Positions 36,179-43,783 are shown, numbered from the stretch's first letter. The stretch is 64,000 nucleotides of DNA from DAISKN01 sp963716925 (GCA_963716925.1 CAVQUX010000033.1:124001-188000); one strand, 5' to 3'. The notes: generated from the sequence alone by a model not told the origin. Numbers and translations are program-made.

Positions 36179-37824
36179 GTCGAAGCTCCCAGGAGCATCT
36201 CTTCGTTGCCGTGGTTCGGGGGCACGAGCGGCCAGACGTTCGCTTCGCGCTCGATGCGCACTTGGAGGAGGGCGGGGCCGTCGATCTCGAGCAAACGATC
36301 GATGGCCCACTCCTCGTCCTCCCCCCGCTCGACCGCGAACGCGGGAATCCCGAACGACTCCGCCAGCCGGACGAAGTCGGGGTTGTCGCTCAGGTCGATC
36401 TCGCTGTAGCGGCGCTCGAAGAACAGCTCCTGCCACTGCCTCACGAGGCCCAGGGCCTGGTTGTCCAGAAGGACGATCTTTATCGGGAGCGCGTAACGCC
36501 GGACGGTCGCGAGCTCCTGCAGGTTCATCATGAAGGAGCCGTCCCCGGCCACGTTCACCACGAGCGCTTCGGGCCGCCCGAGCTGCGCTCCGATCGCGGC
36601 GGGCAGTCCATAGCCCATCGTCCCCAGCCCACCGCTCGAGAGGTGCTGCTCGGGCCGCGAGAAGAGACCGTGCTGCGCGACCCACATCTGATGCTGGCCC
36701 ACGTCGCAGGTGACGACCAGATTCTCTCCGCCTCTCCGGGTGAGCTCTCGCAGGAACCGCGGACCGCAGACGAGCTCGGACGGCGCGTCGTAGCGGGGAG
36801 CGTACCTTCGCTTGTTCTCCAGGCACTCCGCGCGCCAGGGCCCGGCCTCGAGGGGACCCGAGAGCGCGTCGAGGGAAGGGCCGAGCTCGCCGACGAGACC
36901 GACATCCGCATCCCGCAGCTTTCCCACCTCGGCGCGATCGATGTCGAGATGCACCACCTTCGCGCCCGGCGCGAACCGGCTGAGATTTCCGGTGGCGCGG
37001 TCGTCGAAACGGACGCCGACCGCGAACAGCAGGTCCGCGCCCTGGACGGCGAGATTCGCCGCCTGCCCGCCGTGCATGCCGAGCATGCCGAGAAGGAGCT
37101 CGTGCTCCGAGGGAAGAACTCCGATGCCCTTGAGCGTGGTTACCACCGGAAGGCGGGTCCGGTCGATGAAACGACGGAAACGATCGACCGCCCCGCCGAG
37201 GACGATGCCGCCGCCCGCATAGACCACGGGCTTCCTCGCGAGCTGAAGAGCGCTCCTCGCCGCCTCGAGAGCCTCCGGAATCGCGGCGGCGGTCGCGCCC
37301 TCCGCCGGGGAAATCCACTCCGGGTCGCATTCCCCGTTCGCCGTGTCTTTGGGGAGATCGATGAGGACCGGCCCGGGTCGCCCGGAGCGCGCCAGATGAA
37401 AGGCCTCGCCAATCGCCTCCGGGAGGTCCGCGGCGCTGCGGACGAGAAAGCTGTGCTTCACGACGGGGAGTGTCATCCCGAAGATGTCGACTTCCTGGAA
37501 GGCGTCGGTGCCGAGAAGGCTCGTCGGGACTTGACCGGTGATGGCGACGAGGGGGATCGAGTCCAGGAAGGCGTTCGCGATCCCGGTCACGAGGTTTGTG
37601 GCGCCGGGACCCGAGGTCGCGAGACAAACTCCGACCTTCCCCGTCGCCCGGGCGTATCCGTCGGCGGCGAGCACCGCACCCTGCTCGTGGCGCACGAGCA
37701 CGTGCCGCAGCCCGGAACCGTAGAGCGCGTCATAGACGGGCATGATCGCCCCTCCGGGATAGCCGAAGACGACGTCTACCCCCTGGGACTGGAGCGCCCG
37801 AACGAGATACCTCGCAGCTTTCAT
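36175..37824 (-). CDS. ilvB: Acetolactate synthase large subunit
   Basis: 549 residues from ATG 37824 (GGAGAAG upstream). It condenses pyruvate with pyruvate or 2-oxobutyrate using thiamine diphosphate, the first shared step of valine, leucine and isoleucine synthesis. Visible features: FGYPGGAIMPVYDAL, catalytic Glu47 in RHEQGA, ATSGPGATNLVTGIANA, FQEVDIFGMTLPVVKHS, and the ThDP-binding GDGSFMMNLQELATVRRY near residue 427. Length is typical. It is preceded by a leader peptide and an intrinsic terminator forming an attenuator, and is followed by overlapping ilvM and PQQ-propeller genes. Confidence 0.96.
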   Translation of the reverse strand: MKAARYLVRALQSQGVDVVFGYPGGAIMPVYDALYGSGLRHVLVRHEQGAVLAADGYARATGKVGVCLATSGPGATNLVTGIANAFLDSIPLVAITGQVPTSLLGTDAFQEVDIFGMTLPVVKHSFLVRSAADLPEAIGEAFHLARSGRPGPVLIDLPKDTANGECDPEWISPAEGATAAAIPEALEAARSALQLARKPVVYAGGGIVLGGAVDRFRRFIDRTRLPVVTTLKGIGVLPSEHELLLGMLGMHGGQAANLAVQGADLLFAVGVRFDDRATGNLSRFAPGAKVVHLDIDRAEVGKLRDADVGLVGELGPSLDALSGPLEAGPWRAECLENKRRYAPRYDAPSELVCGPRFLRELTRRGGENLVVTCDVGQHQMWVAQHGLFSRPEQHLSSGGLGTMGYGLPAAIGAQLGRPEALVVNVAGDGSFMMNLQELATVRRYALPIKIVLLDNQALGLVRQWQELFFERRYSEIDLSDNPDFVRLAESFGIPAFAVERGEDEEWAIDRLLEIDGPALLQVRIEREANVWPLVPPNHGNEEMLLGAST

Positions 37825-37849
37825 CGCATCTTCTCCAGGAAGAAGCCCC

Positions 37850-37889
37850 GAAAAACCAAAAGCCCCGCCACCCTCTCGGGTGCGGGGCT
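37850..37889 (-). terminator. Intrinsic terminator of the ilv attenuator
   Basis: On the minus strand a nine-pair stem AAGCCCCGC / GCGGGGCTT is extended by ACCC-GAGA-GGGT with a GNRA-type tetraloop and one bulged G. It is followed by the T-rich tract TTTTGGTTTTT. It lies about 25 bases before the ilvB start and about 20 bases after the leader-peptide stop. Its 5' arm contains CCCGCACC (37879-37886), exactly complementary to GGTGCGGG (37921-37928) inside the leader coding region, giving a competing antiterminator pairing. Confidence 0.85.
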
Positions 37890-37911
37890 TGGTGAGCTTC
37901 GTGAAAACGGC

Positions 37912-37974
37912 TCAGGGAGGCCCGCACCTCCCCCGAATAATGACGATGGTCTGGATCTTGGTCGCGAAAGTCAT
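37912..37974 (-). CDS. ilv leader peptide (attenuation)
   Basis: A 20-residue frame from ATG 37974 contains IQTIVII (ATC CAG ACC ATC GTC ATT ATT), five Ile/Val codons in seven, then RGRCGPP and a stop at 37912. It lies between a good promoter and the attenuator terminator upstream of ilvB. The high branched-chain codon density fits ribosome stalling when charged tRNA-Ile or tRNA-Val is scarce. GAAGG about ten bases upstream may serve as ribosome site; an in-frame GTG at 37992 with AGAGGG is an alternative start but sits almost on the -10 element. No homology claim is made; the call rests on position and codon content. Confidence 0.8.
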   Translation of the reverse strand: MTFATKIQTIVIIRGRCGPP

Positions 37975-37993
37975 GGTCTTGGGAACCTTCACA

Positions 37994-38022
37994 AGTATAC
38001 CCTCTTTTCCGCGCCGTTTCAG
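37994..38022 (-). promoter_or_regulatory. Promoter of the ilv leader-ilvB-ilvM operon
   Basis: Minus-strand CTGAAA (38017-38022), 17-base spacer, TATACT (37994-37999). The -10 matches five of six, the -35 four of six. The start of transcription would fall about 37987, just before the leader peptide. The -35 overlaps the stop codon of the HupE-like gene. Confidence 0.6.
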
Positions 38023-39005
38023 GAGAACAGGAGCAGGGTTCGCTGAATGGTCCAGTACGCTCCGAGGGAGCCCACGGCGTAGCCGGGAAGCGCCGCCGCG
38101 AAGCGGGGCCAGCGAATCTCGAGGATCCGGAAGGAGCGCTCGAGGAGCAGCACCAGGATCACGAAGAAGATCTGGCCCACCTCGACCCCCAGGTTGAAGA
38201 GCAGGAGGGCGATGGGAATCTCGGCCCGAGGCAGCCCCATGGTAGTGAGCCCGCTGGCGAAGCCGAAGCCGTGCAGGAGCCCGAAGGCGAAGGCCACGAT
38301 CCAGGGATGGCGAATCGTGAAGCTCGTTTCGCCACGCCACACGCGCACGATCTCCGGCCCGAGGAACAGGATGCTGAGGGCAATCGCGGCATTCAGGGGA
38401 GGCAGCGGAGCCGAAGCGTACCCGAGGGTCGCGATGGCGAGGGTGATGCTGTGCGCGAGCGTGAAGGAGGTGATGGTCTTCGCCAGCATCCATCGATCGG
38501 AGACGATGAGAAGAAGACCAAGGACGAACAGCAGGTGATCGACGCCGAGGAGGATGTGCTCGACGCCGAGCCGCAGATAGGCGAGGGCGCGCCCGCCCGT
38601 GGTGGTGACTGCTCCCAGTGTCACCGTCGGCGTCGAAGGACGAAGGAGGTGGCTTTCGACCCGGCCGTCGGAGTGGTGGATACGGATGAGCACGTCGGTG
38701 ACCGTGGTCTCGAGCCCCGCGATCCGGAGAGTCTTTCCCGCGATTCCTCCCTCGCACTGGAGCGTCCCTCGAACCAGCACCGCTCCCGGAGTGATCTGCT
38801 GCCGGTCGGGAGTCAGAAGCCGGCACCCGTCGGGAACGACCGGGGCGATACGGATCTCGATCTCGCCCCCCGCAGGTTTCTTCCACAGGAGCTCGTACGT
38901 CCCGTCCCCCGATTCTCTGAGCTCGAGGTAGCCGGGACGAATCTCGTGGGTCCAGGCGGCAGAGGCAATCGCGAGTGCGGAAAAGATGAGCGCCGCCCGC
39001 CTCAT
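38019..39005 (-). CDS. HupE/UreJ-family membrane protein
   Basis: 328 residues; ATG 39005 overlaps the parvulin stop as ATGA. A signal peptide (ALIFSALAIASAAW) precedes an exported beta-rich domain of about 120 residues (HEIRPGYLELRESGDGTYELLW). A HupE/UreJ-type membrane domain follows, with histidine-rich helices GVEHILLGVDHLLFVLGLLL, SFTLAHSITLAIATL and FAFGLLHGFGFASGL. Classical HupE/UreJ proteins are nickel permeases, and the His motifs could bind metal. This long form with an N-terminal exported domain has no assigned substrate that I know. It is the last gene of a patatin-parvulin-HupE operon. Confidence 0.85.
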   Translation of the reverse strand: MRRAALIFSALAIASAAWTHEIRPGYLELRESGDGTYELLWKKPAGGEIEIRIAPVVPDGCRLLTPDRQQITPGAVLVRGTLQCEGGIAGKTLRIAGLETTVTDVLIRIHHSDGRVESHLLRPSTPTVTLGAVTTTGGRALAYLRLGVEHILLGVDHLLFVLGLLLIVSDRWMLAKTITSFTLAHSITLAIATLGYASAPLPPLNAAIALSILFLGPEIVRVWRGETSFTIRHPWIVAFAFGLLHGFGFASGLTTMGLPRAEIPIALLLFNLGVEVGQIFFVILVLLLERSFRILEIRWPRFAAALPGYAVGSLGAYWTIQRTLLLFS

Positions 39006-39841
39006 GGGACGCTCGCTTTCGGCTCCACCACCACCTCGTACTGCGAGAGCAGCCGCTCATAGCGAGCGTCGAGCTCCGCCTTCCGCCGCGCCGCCAGGAA
39101 ATCCCGCTCCACGACGTCGCGAACGTCGGAGAGCGCGGGAACAAGCCCCTCGACCCGCTCCTCGACCCGGACGAGGTGGAGCCCGTATCCCGACTCGAGG
39201 GGCCCCGACCACCGGCCCGGCTCGATAGCGAGGATCTTCGTCGCGAACACCTCGCCGAACATCCGGCCGACGTCGCTCCGTGCCGCGAGGGGAACCTCCC
39301 GAGGGAGCATCAGCGGATCGCCGAGAGCTTCGATGGAAGCGAGGGAAACGTCGCCGCCGGCTCGCGTGAGATCGTCGAGAATCTCGCGAGCGAAGGCCTC
39401 GGCGTTCCCGCCCCTTCGATCGCGGCTGACGTATACCTGTCGAAACGAGACTCGCGGCTCGCTTCGAAACGACTCCGCGTGCTTTTCGAGCCACAGCGAA
39501 AGGTCCTCGTCGGTCGGGGGATGGGACTCGAGGCTGTCTTCGACCATGAACTCCAGCTTCTGCTGGAGCCGGCGCCGTATCACGGTGTCGTCCCGGTCGA
39601 GGCCCATCGCGATCGCCTCGCGGATCGCCACCTCTTCGCGGACGTAGTCGTCGACCAGCCCCTGGAGCTCCTCGTCGCTGGGCGGACGTAGCCAGACGGC
39701 CTCGAAGCTCTGTGCGAGGTGCTCGATCTGGCCGCGGGTGATCACGATGCGTCGCTCTCGGTCTCCTCCGCCTCCCCATTCGAATAGGAGGAACAGGGCC
39801 GCCCCAATCAGCAGGAAGTGAACCAACGGCTCACGAATCAT
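39002..39841 (-). CDS. Membrane-anchored parvulin-type peptidyl-prolyl isomerase
   Basis: 279 residues from ATG 39841, overlapping the patatin stop as ATGA. One N-terminal helix (PLVHFLLIGAALFLLFEW) anchors it. A SurA-like helical region follows (ITRGQIEHLAQSFEAVWLRPPSDEELQGLVDDYVREEVAIREAIAMGL). The PpiC-like domain (residues about 120-250) ends with the typical IEPGRWSGPLESGYGLHLVRVEER. It would assist folding of exported proteins at the inner-membrane outer face. The constant pairing with the HupE-like protein suggests that protein, or a partner, is its client. The parvulin active-site histidines are not all evident. Confidence 0.8.
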   Translation of the reverse strand: MIREPLVHFLLIGAALFLLFEWGGGGDRERRIVITRGQIEHLAQSFEAVWLRPPSDEELQGLVDDYVREEVAIREAIAMGLDRDDTVIRRRLQQKLEFMVEDSLESHPPTDEDLSLWLEKHAESFRSEPRVSFRQVYVSRDRRGGNAEAFAREILDDLTRAGGDVSLASIEALGDPLMLPREVPLAARSDVGRMFGEVFATKILAIEPGRWSGPLESGYGLHLVRVEERVEGLVPALSDVRDVVERDFLAARRKAELDARYERLLSQYEVVVEPKASVP

Positions 39842-40689
39842 CGCGCGAGTCCCGTAACGAAAGCCCGTCCATCCTGAAGGCCGAGGTCGCAAGCCTCCTC
39901 GAGCAGAGAACGGCGGGTCGTGGTCCTGCGGACGGGAAGGGATCGACTGGGCCGCACGACGTCGATTCGCACGCCTCTCGGGGGGGATTCCAGGAGGCGA
40001 GCCGCGTAGCGATAGCGGAGGTGGCGCTCGGCCAGCGATCTTCGGATCGCTGGACTCGGGGAGAAGAGCCGGTCGAAGACCGCGAGCGGGGAGCGCTTCC
40101 GACCGCGCCTTTCGATCGGGCTGGTCAGGACCAGGACGACCTCGGTGGCTCCGAGCTCGATCGCCTTCTCGACGGGAACCGGATCGGAGACCCCTCCGTC
40201 GACGTAGAGCCGCCCCTGATAGGGGACTTCCTTCCGGGAGAAAAAGGGCAGCGAGCAGGTGGCGCGGATCGCGGTTACCAGGTCGTCCTCGTGGTTCGTG
40301 AGGTATCGGCTCTCACCGGTATCGCAGTCGGTGACTCCGATGTAGAGAGGGGTCTTCGAGCCCCGCAGGGCGTCGAGGTCGAGGGGACAGAGCCGCAGCG
40401 TGACCTCGAGCGCGAGGTAGTCGATGTCCATGACGCTCCCGCCGGTCAGAAGCCGGCGGAAACGGACGAGCTTGTCGCCGTCGAGAAAATCCAAGTAGAC
40501 CTGCCGGTTCCGCCGCGGCTGGCTGGCGAGGTACGAAGCGGCGACGCAGGCTCCGGCGGAGCAAGCCACCACCGCATCGAAGCGAAGGTGCCCCGGCCCC
40601 CGGGAGGCATCGGCCTCGCTGAACGCTTCGAGAACCCCCGCGGAGTAAACGCCCCGCATTCCCCCGCCTTCGAGAACGAGGACACGCAT
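39838..40689 (-). CDS. Patatin-like phospholipase, YjjU type
   Basis: 283 residues from ATG 40689. The oxyanion loop LEGGGMRGVYSAGVLEAF opens the protein. The nucleophile elbow reads ACSAGA, so the first Gly of G-x-S-x-G is Ala; the catalytic Asp is in YVDGGVSDPVPVEKAIELGA. The VYLDFLDGDKLVRFRRLLTGGSVMDIDYL stretch resembles YjjU of E. coli. It would hydrolyse acyl esters of lipids in the cytoplasm or at the membrane. About 105 bases separate it from the acidic-protein gene upstream, and it is coupled to the parvulin gene downstream. Confidence 0.85.
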   Translation of the reverse strand: MRVLVLEGGGMRGVYSAGVLEAFSEADASRGPGHLRFDAVVACSAGACVAASYLASQPRRNRQVYLDFLDGDKLVRFRRLLTGGSVMDIDYLALEVTLRLCPLDLDALRGSKTPLYIGVTDCDTGESRYLTNHEDDLVTAIRATCSLPFFSRKEVPYQGRLYVDGGVSDPVPVEKAIELGATEVVLVLTSPIERRGRKRSPLAVFDRLFSPSPAIRRSLAERHLRYRYAARLLESPPRGVRIDVVRPSRSLPVRRTTTRRSLLEEACDLGLQDGRAFVTGLAR

Positions 40690-40794
40690 GGATCAAGAGA
40701 AGGTCGAGAACGGTTTCGGGCTTTCCGGAAGGTGGAGGGCGGGCTTGTCTGGGATCGAGTCGGCAGCGAAAGAAGAGAATCGACGGGAGCTCAC

Positions 40795-41202
40795 CTATTC
40801 GCCGGCGTCTTCATCCCAATCGACGTCGCCTTCGACGGCGTCATCTTCAACGTCTTCTTCGTCGTCGTCGTCCTCGTCGTCATCCGCATCGTCATCGTCG
40901 TCCCATGCGGCCGGGTCGTCCTCGTCGTCCTCGTCATCGTCGTCGTCATCGTCGTCATCGTCGTCGTCTTCTTCTTCGTCGTCATCGACGTCTTCTACTT
41001 CATCATCGGCGTCGACATCCTCGTCGTCATCGTCCTCGTCATCGTCCTCCTCGTCGTCGTCGAAGTCGTAGTCGAGGTCTTCGTCTTCCTCGTCATCCTC
41101 GTCGGGCGGAAGGGCGAACCAGGTCGAAGTGATGTGAGCTCGGAACGAAACAATGTCGGAGGCGTCTTCCGAAGGGCAATTATCGCGTTCAAAGGTCATC
41201 AT
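40795..41202 (-). CDS. Extremely acidic low-complexity protein, unknown function
   Basis: About 135 residues. The first ~35 are ordinary sequence (MTFERDNCPSEDASDIVSFRAHITSTWFALPPDE); the remaining ~100 are nearly all Asp and Glu with scattered Val, Ala, Trp and Tyr (DLDYDFDDDEEDD, DPAAWDDDD, GDVDWDEDAGE). The DNA is a long imperfect GAC/GAT/GAG triplet tract, so every frame on both strands is open there and length is likely variable. I take the minus frame as real because it alone has a non-repetitive N-terminus and a promoter directly in front. ATGs at 41202 and 41199 are both possible. Such a polyanion could bind basic proteins, metals or ribosomal factors; none is shown. Confidence 0.6.
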   Translation of the reverse strand: MMTFERDNCPSEDASDIVSFRAHITSTWFALPPDEDDEEDEDLDYDFDDDEEDDDEDDDDEDVDADDEVEDVDDDEEEDDDDDDDDDDDDEDDEDDPAAWDDDDDADDDEDDDDEEDVEDDAVEGDVDWDEDAGE

Positions 41203-41210
41203 GGTCACCG

Positions 41211-41239
41211 ATTATACAGCAGCAAAACGGACACGTCAG
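41211..41239 (-). promoter_or_regulatory. Promoter giving a near-leaderless transcript of the acidic-protein gene
   Basis: Minus-strand CTGACG (41234-41239), 17-base spacer, perfect TATAAT (41211-41216). Transcription would begin about 41203-41205, immediately before the ATG at 41202, leaving no room for a Shine-Dalgarno. The -35 overlaps the stop of namZ. Confidence 0.55.
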
Positions 41240-42585
41240 TACAGAAGGTACGGTTTTCGATCCCGAACGAAGCTCTCGATCGCCGGACGTTCTCTCGCGA
41301 GGATCCGTTCGAGCGGGACACCGGCGTCGATCCCGAGTCGAGGCCGCTCCGTTCCCAGAAGGAGATCGATCCAGTAGCCTCTTTCGTCCTTCACCCAACG
41401 AAACGATCCAGGGTACAGAGATCTCAGGGTCTCGATGGCCGCGAGGCCCGTTCGAAGGGGCTCGAAACGCCGAGGATCGACGATCGAGAGCGCCACTCCC
41501 CGGCAGAGCTGGTTCCGGAACCTCGGATCGGGTGACGACGCCGTCGCCCGAGGGGTGAACGTCGCGGGATCGAACCGGACTCCGGGAAGCCCGAGAGAGT
41601 TGAGCGCCGCGGCGTAGGCCGTCCCATCCACCCAGGGGGCCCCGATTTTCTCGAACGTCTCCTCGATCCCCCGACCCTCCGAGACCTCCACCCCCTCCAT
41701 GAGACCGAGCGCGGGATATGCGAGCGCGGCGCGCGGCGTGCGAAGGTTGGGAGACGGCGGGCGCCATGCCAGACCGGTGTCGTCCCACAGCATGCGCCGC
41801 TCCCAACCGCGCATCGCGACCACCTTCAGGTCCAGCGTCGCCATCTCCGGGCTCGTCGCCCGGAAGAAAAGCGCCAGCTCCCCGAGGGTCATGCCGTGGA
41901 GAAGCGGAATCGCGGCAGCGCCGACGAACGATTGGTGCTCGGGCTCGAGCACCGGTCCTTCGACGCGGAGGCCGCCCTGGGGGTTCGGCCGGTCGAGAAC
42001 CACGAACCGGATTCCCGCCCGCGCCGCCGACTCCATCGCGAGCTTCATGGTGCTCGCGTAGGTGAAGAACCGAACCCCGGCGTCCTGGATATCGAAGACC
42101 AGAACGTCGAGGCCCGAAATCATCGAAGGCGTCGGAGCCCGCGTCTCTCCGTAGAGGCTATGGATCGGGATTCCGGTCACGGCTTCGCGCTCGGCGGCGA
42201 CGCCCTCTCCCGCCGCGGCATCTCCGTCGAATCCGTGCTCGGGAGAGAACAGCGCTCCAACGGAAACGCCCAGCTCTTCCCGCAGGACGCGGAGCGTCGG
42301 GACTCCGTCGATCGTCTGCCCGGTGGGATTGCTGATGAGCCCGACGCGTCGGCCGGCGAGATCGCCCGCCCCGTCCTCTCGCAGGACATCGATCCCCGGC
42401 CGGACCGGCGGTTCGACAGCAGGGTGCTGAAAACCGCATCCGCACCCTGCGCGAGCAGAGCGAGCCCGGCCCGAATGGGCCGCCGACATCTTCAGGCCGC
42501 GGGGGTGGGGCCCCGCGGCACGGATGCACTGTGGAGAGGCTTCCCGCGAAAAAACGAGCGCCAGGAGGAGAGCGAGGGCCTTCAC
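41236..42585 (-). CDS. namZ: Exo-beta-N-acetylmuramidase NamZ-like (DUF1343, GH171), with an in-frame repeat insertion
   Basis: 449 residues from GTG 42585, 13 bases after ilvE. A hydrophobic signal (ALALLLALVFS) is followed at residues about 20-55 by CIRAAGPHPRGLK..SAAHSGRARSARAGCG, encoded by the dispersed GC-rich repeat also found twice at 46.9 kb. The conserved enzyme starts only after this, at VRPGIDVLRED. DUF1343 features: GLISNPTGQTIDGVPT, SPEHGFDGDAAAGE, SLYGETRAPTPSM, VFDIQDAGVRFFTYASTM, LDRPNPQGG, VEVSEGRGIEETFEKIGAPW. The family removes terminal MurNAc from peptidoglycan fragments; here it would act outside the cytoplasm if the signal works. The insert lies between signal and catalytic domain, where extra residues are tolerable. 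Confidence 0.88.
   Translation of the reverse strand: MKALALLLALVFSREASPQCIRAAGPHPRGLKMSAAHSGRARSARAGCGCGFQHPAVEPPVRPGIDVLREDGAGDLAGRRVGLISNPTGQTIDGVPTLRVLREELGVSVGALFSPEHGFDGDAAAGEGVAAEREAVTGIPIHSLYGETRAPTPSMISGLDVLVFDIQDAGVRFFTYASTMKLAMESAARAGIRFVVLDRPNPQGGLRVEGPVLEPEHQSFVGAAAIPLLHGMTLGELALFFRATSPEMATLDLKVVAMRGWERRMLWDDTGLAWRPPSPNLRTPRAALAYPALGLMEGVEVSEGRGIEETFEKIGAPWVDGTAYAAALNSLGLPGVRFDPATFTPRATASSPDPRFRNQLCRGVALSIVDPRRFEPLRTGLAAIETLRSLYPGSFRWVKDERGYWIDLLLGTERPRLGIDAGVPLERILARERPAIESFVRDRKPYLLY
42417..42530 (-). repeat. GC-rich palindromic repeat, copy 1 (inside namZ)
   Basis: Read on the minus strand this ~110-base element matches the two copies at 46838-47063 with few differences: GTGCCGCGGGG, CCCCACCCCCGCGGCC, TGTCGGCGGCCCATTCGGGCC, GGGCTCGCTC and GCAGGGTGCGGATG in the same order, ending near CAGCACCCTGCTG. 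Internal inverted repeats (GCCGCGGGG/CCCCCGCGGC; GGCCCATTCGGGCC) can form hairpins. Here it adds about 36 codons to namZ without a stop. Confidence 0.85.
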
Positions 42586-42598
42586 CAGGCCCGGAAGC

Positions 42599-43666
42599 TT
42601 ACACTACCTCTTCCATCCAGCCGTAGCGGTCCTCGGCCCGGCCGTGGCGGATGTCCTCCAGCCGCTTCAGGAGCTCGGGGCCGATCTTGCGTTCCTCGAC
42701 GGGGGGCAGCCGAAGGACCGCCTCCTCGCTTCCGATTTGGATCACGGGAGATATGGTGGCCGCGGTGCCGATGCCGAAGGCTTCCTGGAGCTTCCCTTTC
42801 GCGTGCGCCTCCTGAATCTCCTCGATTGCGATCCGGCGCTCCTCCACCTTGACCTTCATCTCGCGGAGAAGCGTGAGGACGCTGTCCCGGGTGACGCCCC
42901 GGAGAATCGTGCCCGAAAGCGCCGGGGTCACGGCGACGCCGTCGATGACGAATGCGATGTTCATCGTGCCGCACTCCTCGGCGTAGCGGTGCTCCTTCCC
43001 GTCGAGCCAGAGGACGTTGTGGTAGCCCTTGTCCTGCGCCTCCTTGGCAGCGTAGTAGCTGGCGGCGTAGTTTCCGGCGGTCTTGGCTTCGCCCGTTCCG
43101 CCCTCGCAGGCGCGCACGTACTTGCGCGTCACCCAGAGCTTCACCGGCTCGCTGTAGTAAGGCCCCACGGGGCAGGTGAAGATGACGAACTTGTAGGCAT
43201 CCGAAGGCCGGACTCCGATGTAGTCATCGTTCGCGAACAGGAGCGGTCGGAGGTAGAGCGCGCTTCCCTCCTTCTTCGGGATCCATGCCGCGTCGATCCG
43301 GATGAGCTCCCGCAGGCCGTCGAGGAACAGGCTTTCGGGAATCTGCGGCATCACCATCCGCTCGGCCGAGCGGTTCATGCGCAGGAAGTTGTCGCGCGGG
43401 CGGAAGAGCACGGGGTTACCCCGGACGTTCCGGTGGGCCTTCATCCCCTCGAAGATGGACTGCCCGTAGTGCAGCGCCGTCGCAGCGGGGGAGAGCTGGA
43501 GCATCCCGTAGGGAACGATTTCCCCCGGCTGCCACTCGCCCTTGCGGAAGTCGGCGACCAGCATGTGGTCGCTGAAAACCTTTCCGAACGGGAGGTCGTC
43601 GAAGTTCACCTGCGAAAGCCTCGATGCCTTCGTCCGGGTCACTTTGATTTCGCTTACGGTGGTCAT
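42599..43666 (-). CDS. ilvE: Branched-chain amino acid aminotransferase
   Basis: 355 residues from ATG 43666. A PLP fold-type IV enzyme that makes valine, leucine and isoleucine from the 2-oxo acids with glutamate. Features: LHYGQSIFEGMKAHRN, RPRDNFLRMNRSAERM, YLRPLLFANDDYIGV, the PLP lysine in GGTGEAKTAGNYAAS, NVLWLDGKEHRYAEECGTMNIAFV (Glu contacting the ring) and GTILRGVTRDSVL for the phosphate. Length matches the larger BCAT class (~355). It lies 5 kb from ilvB and starts a leftward series ilvE-namZ. Confidence 0.95.
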   Translation of the reverse strand: MTTVSEIKVTRTKASRLSQVNFDDLPFGKVFSDHMLVADFRKGEWQPGEIVPYGMLQLSPAATALHYGQSIFEGMKAHRNVRGNPVLFRPRDNFLRMNRSAERMVMPQIPESLFLDGLRELIRIDAAWIPKKEGSALYLRPLLFANDDYIGVRPSDAYKFVIFTCPVGPYYSEPVKLWVTRKYVRACEGGTGEAKTAGNYAASYYAAKEAQDKGYHNVLWLDGKEHRYAEECGTMNIAFVIDGVAVTPALSGTILRGVTRDSVLTLLREMKVKVEERRIAIEEIQEAHAKGKLQEAFGIGTAATISPVIQIGSEEAVLRLPPVEERKIGPELLKRLEDIRHGRAEDRYGWMEEVV

Positions 43667-43704
43667 GTTGCCTCGCTTTTCGCGCCGGGGGGAACTCGCG
43701 TTAA

Positions 43705-43720
43705 ATTGTTATATGACAAT
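43705..43720. promoter_or_regulatory. AT-rich inverted repeat, candidate operator
   Basis: ATTGT-TATATG-ACAAT forms a 5+6+5 inverted repeat in a short AT-rich island between divergent ilvE and the CoA-ligase gene, about 40 bases upstream of the ilvE ATG. Its location suits a regulator of ilvE. No known consensus is claimed. Confidence 0.3.
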
Positions 43721-43783
43721 GATTTGACTTCCCATTCGGCAGCATTATTGTACCTCAGGTCCGCGCCGTTGTTCGAACCGGCG

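Noticed and set aside
35933..37627. A 564-residue leftward frame overlapping most of ilvB
   Set aside because: It is the +1 shadow of ilvB with Arg/Gly/Ser-rich, family-free sequence; only its last ~81 codons (the IlvM-like ACT domain) are real.
40021..41535. Rightward frame of 504 residues with Val/Ile-rich middle, and a Ser-rich frame at 40688-41071
   Set aside because: Both are the reverse complement of the Asp/Glu tract plus the antisense of patatin and namZ; no ribosome site or conserved motif.
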